Part shown: piece after piece, positions 56,709 to 64,000 of the stretch
How the letters are laid out: every line of letters starts with the position of its first letter
Numbering within the stretch: position 1 is the first letter of the stretch
NCBI GenBank assembly: GCA_023512835.1
Contig: CM042089.1
Coordinates: forward strand, 48,165,504-48,229,503
Source: Taxillus chinensis
Taxonomy: Eukaryota; Streptophyta; Magnoliopsida; Santalales; Loranthaceae
DNA length: 64,000 nt
Direction of reading: 5' to 3'
The notes under the pieces: model-generated
The model's database searches: none
What the model was told of the DNA's origin: nothing
What the model saw: only the letters and a program-made list of their open reading frames with translations
Program-made: the position numbers and the translations under genes

Positions 56709-58604
56709 ATGGTGCACACAAGGAGGTCTGGCAAGGAGGAGGTCCAATCGTCATATTCCACTAGTAGTGCAGAGGGAGAGATGTTTCTAGGGCATGCCCT
56801 AGACATGAGGGCTTTGACAGAATCAGAACTTGGTTGGTCAAGGGAAATAGCATTGAAGATTCAAAACCTTGGCTTAATCAGGTTAGTTACAGCTCGTTGT
56901 GCTATATACTACGCTGCTTTGCAAGAGTTTTATCATTCAAGTTATTTAAATGAAGAAGAGGATGAGATTTTAGGGCAGGTGCAAGGGGTTTCTATTCGTA
57001 TAAACCCTGAGATTATTAGGAGGAGTTTTAATCTCCCTGTACCCACTGACCATTTCCCTCAAATAAGCTTAGGGGAGCTTGGTACTACATGCAGTGTTAC
57101 CAAAAGGCTTGTTAGGAGGAGGTAGTTCACTAAAAATGGATTTATAGGTCAATTTCGATGCCTTGCTCACCTTGTAGGGAAGTGTTTGCTATTGCAAACT
57201 AGTGGAACTGACAGTGTGCCTAAGACACATTTAGAATTTATGTACAACATCGATAATTTGTTGAATATGGATTAGGCTACTGCCATTTTCAGCTGGTGGA
57301 AGAGGAATTTAACAAAAAGGGTGTATGGCAGAATATTATGTGTCATTTTTCAGGGCTAGCATGCCCTGTACTTTGCATCTTTGGACAGCAACCCTTTCCC
57401 CTCTCAGTGGATTTTAAGGGTGTTGTAGCCAGAAGGGGCTCTGGGGGTAAGTTCTAGAGGAAATTGGGGAGAGGCCCCTGAGATTCCTACTACACCACAG
57501 CTATCTAGGCATAGTATACATATGGAGAGACCAACTGAATTTGCAAGGGACACCTCCAACCCTATGGATGAAAGGAAGCAGACCTTGTTTAGACTTACTG
57601 CAATGTATATGCAGTACAATGTACACAGAGAAGATGTCTATAAATTCTTCCAAGGAATCAGTGGACAAGTTGTGAGTGAGGTAGAGGTGATTAATTGGGC
57701 AATGACCAATGGGCATATCAATAGTGCCCAATTTGCAGAATTAATGGAACTTTTATCCCAAGACAATACTCAAGCATCATCCAGACCAACAACAAGAGCA
57801 TGGGAGGCCCCAGAGGCTCCTGGTGCTGCTCTCCATGATGAGTGGCGCTAAACCACCACTGAGCTAAAATGAGAGAATACTAACACAAGGCGGGAGGTAG
57901 AGCAGCTGAAAAAGGACAACAAAGAAATGACATGCTTGCTAGGCAAAATTTAGAGAGCCTTGAAAGGAAAGAAAAAGTCTAAAAGCTCTCTAGTACTAGA
58001 GACCTCTGATAATGACTTCACCCCAGCGTATGAAGGTTCTCACCATGCTCAAGCAGAACAGCCATGGCCAGCCTATTCAGCGGGACAGTCCTATTACCCA
58101 CATGAGCAAGAGCCAGCAGCGCGGCCTTCACCTAATGAACCCTATGTGGATCCTACATATTCTCAGGCGATCGTGCCTATTATATACCCTATTTCATGGG
58201 GGACGGACATTCCAGGCGAGCCTCAAGACTTTCTTGGTGGGCCCATACATTTGAGCATTAATCTGGCCATTTCTTCTGAGGACGCTCAAGAGGAATTTGA
58301 GCGATTTATAGACCCTAAGGTGCAGCTGGCTCGCTTTGTAAGGGACATGGACGTCTTCACATCCGACTTTCTACGACGGATTTCAGGTAATGAATTTTTA
58401 TGTACAGATGATGTGGATTTGTTTTGCAGGACCATGCGATTCATAGTGGAGGTTGAGCCTCATAATTATCCATTGGCCCAGTACAAGTCTATTATGCTGT
58501 GTGAATTATATGAGCACCCCTTGTCTGAAAGTGTTCTGCATCAGCACATGAATGGTGAGAATGAAGCCACCGACCCTGGCACACCGTGCATGAGGTTGTA
58601 ATCC
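56709..58604 (+). pseudogene. ORF3 of Athila D, N-terminal domain and linker
   Basis: ATG 56709 (MVHTRRSGKEEVQSSYS) starts a frame that stays in register to about 58600, with stops at 57123 (TAG), 57273 (TAG), 57358, 57849 and 57948. The N domain has 'ALQEFYHSSYLNEEEDEILG' and 'VQGVSIRINPEIIRRSFNLP', alignable to ORF3 of Copia A and B. The linker has 'VEVINWAMTNGHIN' (B: 'RDQLINWLVEQGLVS'), a short coiled coil ('NTRREVEQLKKDNKEM') and the basic-hydrophobic-acidic stretch 'KGKKKSKSSLVLETSDND' (57963-58016). A conserved-looking domain follows to 58600 and leads into the peptidase part. Athila elements are known to carry a third ORF, often called env-like. No signal peptide or membrane segment is seen here. 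Confidence 0.75.
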
Positions 58605-58990
58605 CAGTACACATTGACCACCATTTTGTATTAGTGCATTTGGATTTGAGTGCAGTGCTGTATGATCCCAGTCAAGGCCATGGGTTTGGAAGAAGAAAAG
58701 AGATAGCTTGTTCATGGCTTCATGAAAAGAATTAAAGACGCCATGAAGAAAGAGGGGTTGTTGCAGAGCAAATTACCTCTTATTCACCTCACTAAAATGG
58801 AATTCCCTCAACAGCCTGACCAGTTCAGCTGTGGGATTTTTGTTTGCTATTGTTTGTTGGCTATCCTGCAGCAGAGAGATAGTTAGGCGGTCCGCGGTGA
58901 AACTTCAGCTGATTTTGTGGCTCATGTCAGGAGAATGGTGGCCCAAGTTATCTATTATTATAGCTTACCCGCGGATAGGTCAGGATCTTC
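58571..58990 (+). pseudogene. ORF3 of Athila D, C48 (Ulp1-like) peptidase core
   Basis: After a frameshift near 58575 the sequence reads 'TVHEVVIPVHIDHHFVLVHL', then 'DLSAVLYDPSQG'. The His aligned to the catalytic HW of Ulp1 is codon 58622-58624, and the Asp of 'YDPS' is 58664-58666. A second frameshift near 58730 leads to 'LPLIHLTKMEFPQQPDQFSC' and 'GIFVCYCLLAIL', with Gln 58812-58814 and Cys 58830-58832. The block P-Q-Q-P-x-x-(F/Y)-x-C-G-I-(F/Y)-V-C is the hallmark of Ulp1/SENP proteases. A TAG at about 58884 interrupts the end, and TAA follows at about 58992. All four functional positions survive although the frame is broken. Activity is inferred only from motifs. Confidence 0.75.
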
Positions 58991-60358
58991 TTAATCCCTA
59001 ATTTATGCCATGAGGACATAGCATATTTTAAGTGTTGTGTGGGGAGTGCCTTGAGTATCTTGTTTGTCCTTTATGTTGTGTGAGTGCATGTTTTGTTTTT
59101 AGTTTTTGTTTTTGGACTATTTGTTTGTTGTTCATTTCTTTATTTTGTGTGATTATTTGCTTGTTTGAATGTATGAATTGCATGTGGAGAGGCATGACTA
59201 CTGGGTATGCAATTTTGGCTTAAATTTTCAATTTTTATGCCACATTAGTATCATGTTGTGATACAGGTGTTAAAGTAATTAAAGTGTGCTATGATTTGAT
59301 TCAATCATGTCTCTATCTCTTGAATGATATCATCATGTTTTTGGAGCTGGCATTTGAATATTAGCTGAGCATGACATGCTACGATAACACTTAGTACCCC
59401 TTAAGGTTGAGTGAAAAAGATAATTCACAAGGAAAATAAAACCTTTTTCTAGCCTTTGAGTGCCATTATTGGGTTATGGGTTTGTAGTTTGCTGCTCCTC
59501 TTGCATCTTGACATTAGTTATTTCATGGTAGGAGTCAAGTATGCATGATGACTGCTTATTTGTGCTCAGTGCTTGGTGTGGGTGTTAATGATGCAAACGA
59601 TGCAAAAGCTTCATGGTCACCTAGACCTTCCTAGCATCTTTTGTTTCATTAGTGTGCAATAAAAGGCAAATGAGCCTTACATAAAAAAGCAAATGAGCCT
59701 TATGTAATGACCTTCCTAGCATCTTCAATAAAGGGATTGAGATACATTTTTCTCTCTCTACAGCGAAGAAAAAGGCAAATAACAGCAAAATAAAATAAAA
59801 CAATATAAAAAAAAAGGGGTGAGCATTTGAAAGAAAAGAGTGAATAATCCATCGAGGGAGAGCATTAAATGCAACCTTGTAAGGTTATTATTTAAAAAGA
59901 AGTGTGGAAAAAGCCAAAAACAATACAAATATATATATTTTTTCAGAATAAAAGCCACAATGGTTTGATGGTTATTTGTGTGATGGTGTTGTTTTGCAGC
60001 CGCAGCCACATTGGTTGAACATTTTAGAATGATGTGTGAGTTTCCCAATTAAGTAGAATAGAGGGTGTGCTTTCTTTGATGAGCACAGTAGAGACTTCTT
60101 ATGTTTGCTTGGCAAGTACTTAATCAATAGCTAGAGGAGAATGTAGGAGGAGCTTTCCAACCTGTTGATTTTCTGTTGGGTACCGTACTTGGGCTTGTAT
60201 GAAGTTGCATAATTGAGTGAGGCTGCTCTAACCTTGGTGAGGACCTTAAGGGAAACTAGATGCTGTTTTATCAAGGAATGTTTATGGATATCTGAATTTC
60301 AGTGATGAGACTGCATAGTTGTTAGACTTAGGATATGGACATGGATGAGCTAACGCAT
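58991..60358 (+). other. 3' UTR of Athila D
   Basis: AT-rich, no supported gene. It is homologous, in inverted orientation, to element F at about 62840-64000 (for example 'ttggcaagtacttaatcaat' at 60110 against the inverse near 63065, and 'gccacattagtatcatgttg' at 59240 against the inverse near 63940). Confidence 0.75.
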
Positions 60359-61165
60359 TGTCACGCCCCGGATTTCCAACCCGAGGAAACCGGTACGTGA
60401 CTCCCCTTTTACCCACACGGAGGGCAAAGGGGTTAGGATACAAACCAAGAATATCACATTTTAAACATCCACAACATTCAAGAAAGTAATGTTCATTAAA
60501 AGCAATCCAAACCAGTTTATTACAACAAAATCCTTTCCCCACTGGGTTACATCAATTCCCATAAGAAAAACAAAACATAAATGGAAGAGAGTAAAAATAA
60601 TTATGGTCTTCCACCTTGGTGTATCCACCTAACGCCTGTAAGTCCCTGGAAAACAAACACAGTAGGAGGGGTGAGCAACTACAGCTCAGTAGGGATCATG
60701 TCTCCCCAACCCATCCCATGCTCCTAGCATCTACATGCCATGTGTACAAGTGCAGTGTCGTGTTACAATAATTTCAACAGACATATTAACAACCACATCA
60801 ACAATTACAATCTTCCACTGCCACACAAGCTAACAAAACACATCTCAAGCAAGTAGTTTAACCGCCTCTTCAGGCCACTGATTTAACCGCCTCTCAGGCA
60901 AAGTAGTTTAACCGCCTCTTCAGGCCACTGGTTTAACCGCCTCTCAGGCAAAGTAGTTTAACCGCCTCTTCAGGCCAGATAGCACAATCATGCACACAAC
61001 ACACACCACAGTCACCCAAGCATACAACCAAACACTTGGTGTGCACCCGTTCACAAGTGCACAATCCCAGCCATTCAGGCAAAAGAGCAAACACCCAGCA
61101 TACATACATACACTAAATCACAAGTCCAGCCATACAGGCATATTACCAAACACGTAATGGGCATT
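60359..61165 (-). repeat. truncated chromovirus LTR (G1 family)
   Basis: 'tgtcacgccccggatttcca' at 60359 is the outer end of a G1-type LTR in minus orientation. The first about 800 bp match 4462 onward, including five tandem units at 60851-60976. It breaks off near 61165 ('cgtaatgggcatt|gacggac'), where Athila LTR sequence begins. Confidence 0.85.
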
Positions 61166-62663
61166 GACGGACAAGATTTTTAACCTCTCTAAAAGAGCTA
61201 GCTAATGTCGTTAAATCTCTCTTCAAAATAATAAATTCCCTAAGTTTGCACTAAAAGAATAGCAGCAAGAAAGGGGTCGAACCCACAGGGATTAACCTAG
61301 TTCTCTAGTTCTCAAATCAAATCACCCAATTACTCTTGTTCTATAAAATGTCTTGGCAAAAAGTTTTCTTTTTTAAACTAAAGATCTAATTTTTATTTGG
61401 TTTTCTGAATAAACAAAGAAAGTAAACTGATTTTAGGATTAAGTTTCAAGGATTAAAAGCATCTAGGGTCACAATTTCACCTCCCTATGTTATCTCTACT
61501 GGTTCATGGTATTAGGGTTGTCTGATTGAAAACATGCTAAACATAAGCCAAGGACAACAAATGGTCATTGAGGTCCTTTTAAGAGTTGTATGCCAGAATG
61601 GTCATCTAAACACACAAACATGCAAAGCCAATAAATCATACTTGCAAAAGGATAATGATCACACCAATTACAAATAAGTTATGAATCTCAATCCCCCAGG
61701 ACTAGAGCTAAGAATACCAAGGTGTACATCCAAAGATAGAATTAAGAACAGATTCATAAAACATGCAAAACTCAATCATCCAAACCCAATATTCATAAAC
61801 ACAAGCAAAACAACAAGGGGGGCTACATTGCTCCCCTAGATTAAAAGACTACTCACGCATGATTACAAGCAAAACCATAGCAGAAAAGCTAAACATCTTC
61901 TTTTTGATCACGCGCACAGCAAAGCTTCAAATCCAAGCTCCAAAATCCGCGACGGCTGCTCTCCTAGGTCAAGGAGCACCTCCAAGTCGTGGAGCCTCTC
62001 TCTCTCTCTCTAAAACGTGTAGGGGGGTTAGGCATGGCTAGCAAGGGGCGTGGAGCTCTTATTTATAGAGTTTGGATGGGCCTTGAGGTGTGTAACCTAG
62101 CCCACTTATCAAAACGACGTAGTTTTGATAAGTAACACTCGAAACATTAAAAACTCTATCTTCCATCCACAATTTGGACTTGGGCCTTCAGGAACAAATG
62201 ATCAGCATGGAAAAACGATTGGATCGGTCCAAAAATATCTCTGCACGCCAATTTGCACGTGATATGGTGAATTCACGTGCACCTCCAAATCAGCTCAAAC
62301 TTCTCCCCAAGCTTCCTTGCATCATGTAGAGGCCTGAGAGGCAAAAATATGCTTGCACGTGATATGGGTGAATTCACGTGCAACTCCAAATTAACTCCAA
62401 ATGCTCTGAAATTTCTCCTGGTAGGTAGAGGCCATCATTCTAAGCAACTTTTGTTCTTGCACGCCAATTGTTTGAGGTCATCTACTATGTCAAAAGTGAG
62501 GTCCAAAATTCTGCAAAAATGCTTAAAAGTGCATGTATTTGCAACTAGCATCTTCCTAGGGGTTAGAGCAAATATATATGATATATGAAGCAATAAGGCT
62601 CTAATCATGCTCTTAAACATCCTAAATAAACACTAGAATAATGGCATAAAATGCACGTTATCA
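61166..62663 (-). repeat. 3' LTR of Athila F, truncated
   Basis: On the minus strand it begins TGATAACGTGCATTTTATGCC (62663), like LTR E. It holds two 8-bp-arm hairpins (62355-62381 and 62255-62280), palindrome 62109-62128 and the R/U5 motif 'ggggtcgaacccacagggat' (near 61272). Its last part is missing at about 61166. Confidence 0.82.
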
Positions 62664-64000
62664 AATACACCACACTTGAACCACTACTTGTCCTCAAGCA
62701 AAAACATACAAGCATGCAAAAATAAAATAAACACGCAGTCAAACGGAAGAAAAATAAAATAACAATCAAGGAGAATCATGGTTTCCTAAGCATGCAACTC
62801 TATCATGATGAAATGGGAATTTAAGCATCAAAATGAGTCATAACTTAGTTCATTCATGTCCATATCCCTAAGTCCAACAACCATTCAATATCTCCACTTA
62901 AATTTCAGATATGAGCAAGCATTCCATGATAAAATAGCACCTAGTTTCCCTTTAAGTTCTTACCAAGGATAAGCAGCCTCACTCAAATATAATAATTCTC
63001 AAGCCCCAATACCTATCAATGAACAATGGATGGAAAACTCTATCTCTACACTCGCCATCAGCTATTGATTAAGTACTTGCCAAGCAATCATGAGAGTTCC
63101 CTATTGTGCTCATCAAAGAAAACACACCCTCTATTCTACTTTATTTGAACTCACACTCTAGTCTAAACTCAATAAACTCACACTCTAGTCTACTAACTGA
63201 ATAAACAAAACATGAGCTAAAGAATTTAGCTCAACACTCTTAAAACAAAACACAATTCAGCCAACGTGGCTTCACAAATAAATAATCACACATAAACATC
63301 AGGCCAGTGTGGCTTTTATTCTGAATCTTTCTCTGTTTTTTTTTCTTTTTTTTTTCTTCTCTTTTTTTTTAGTAATAACCTTACAAGGTTGCATTTTATG
63401 CTCTCCCTTGATGGATTATTCACTCTTTTTTTTTTACTCACATAACACATAAATAAGACTGATTTTTCTAATGCATACCCCTTTCAAAATGTGATGGGCT
63501 TTTTCCACAATGTGCATCACAGCCTTTTGCAATAATATCACACAATAAAGAAAAGAATGCAAAGACAGTCACAATGACTTAGAGGTCTTGCATCCTAACT
63601 AAACACCAAACACTGAGCACTAATAAGTAATCACATGCTTACTTGACTCCTACCATTAAATAACCAATGTTGAATGCAAGAAGAGTAGCAAATCAAACTA
63701 TTACCCATAAACCATAAATGTCACTCAAGGGCTAAAAAGAAGTTGTTCTCATTTTTCATTTCTTTTTCACTCAACGTTAAGGGTTACTTAGGTCTATCAT
63801 AGCATTTCATGCTCAGCTAATATTCAAAACTCAGCTCCAAAAACATGGTGATATCATTCAAAAGATAAAGACATGATTAAACCAAATTAGAGCACATTTT
63901 AACTACTTTAATACCCTTATCACAACATGATACTAATGTGGCATAAAAATTAAATTTTAAGCCAAAATTGCATACTTAATATCCATGTCTCCACAAGCAA
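62664..64000 (-). mobile_element. Athila F, 3' internal region
   Basis: The minus strand reaches the LTR through 'ttgaggacaagtagtggttc' and 'aagtgtggtgtatt', a usual Athila end. The rest is the inverted counterpart of D's 3' UTR. No ORF. The element continues beyond the window. Confidence 0.78.

Larger units (their letters stand above)
48089..60358 (+). mobile_element. Athila-type Gypsy element D with ORF3
   Basis: The 5' LTR is 48089-49672, with primer site about 49675-49693, gag 49911-51572, PR-RT-RNase H-INT 51618-55346, solo-LTR insertion 55514-56195, ORF3 56709-58990 and a long AT-rich 3' UTR to 60358. A chromovirus LTR fragment ends it there, so its 3' LTR is missing. 'CDLGASINLI', 'FMDDFSVFG' and the primer site define the Athila group. 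Numerous stops show decay. Confidence 0.88.

Noticed and set aside
56709..58601. ORF3 as a retroviral envelope gene
   Set aside because: No signal peptide, no hydrophobic membrane segment and no furin-like site were seen; C-terminal motifs fit a cysteine peptidase better.

Overview
The window is plant nuclear heterochromatin, probably from a eudicot draft assembly. It is AT-rich and contains one 500-base run of N. Almost every recognisable coding segment belongs to an LTR retrotransposon. I found no convincing host gene, rRNA, tRNA or CRISPR array. All element ORFs carry stops, frameshifts or deletions, so nothing here looks able to move by itself.

Layout. Bases 1-2000 are unassigned non-coding repeat; 1-224 ends like a chromovirus LTR. 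Bases 2001-2500 are an assembly gap. A large nest follows. Copia element A (SIRE/Maximus-like, + strand) has a 5' LTR at 2570-3769, then gag, pol and an extra 3' ORF ('ORF3') up to 21729. A Tekay/Del-like chromovirus, G1 (- strand, 4462-13845, TSD gatca), sits inside A's gag. A second SIRE-like Copia, element B (+ strand, 21730 to about 45317), sits inside A's ORF3. Inside B's ORF3 lies a pol-less chromovirus derivative, C (- strand, 31814-40415, TSD tgtag). The nest ends in an A-type LTR fragment (45318-45603) that abuts a truncated Athila-type Gypsy, E (- strand, 45604-48052). After a 36-bp spacer, Athila-type element D (+ strand, 48089-60358) follows head-to-head; it holds a solo SIRE-type LTR (55514-56195) and its own ORF3. 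A truncated chromovirus LTR (60359 to about 61165) and a third Athila-type element, F (- strand, to the window end), close the window.

Most notable content. ORF3 of Copia B and ORF3 of Gypsy D share one architecture: an N-terminal domain (also in A), a variable linker with a basic-hydrophobic-acidic segment, and a C-terminal domain with the His...(Asp)...Gln...Cys-Gly layout of Ulp1/SENP-type cysteine peptidases (family C48). D keeps all four key positions across a frameshift. B has Asn for Asp and a stop codon at the Gln position. A SUMO-protease-like accessory gene carried by two unrelated LTR-retrotransposon superfamilies is the best candidate here for an under-described system.

The LTRs hold a second layer of structure. 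The chromovirus LTRs contain about 600 bp collinear with an Athila LTR, including its TATA box, a caaaacgacgtagttttg palindrome and its terminal TGATAACGTG. Inverted repeats next to a conserved 'GCATTTGGAGCT' have different arm sequences in different LTRs yet remain self-complementary, which suggests the pairing itself is kept. All homology statements are by-eye readings of this sequence; no search was run.
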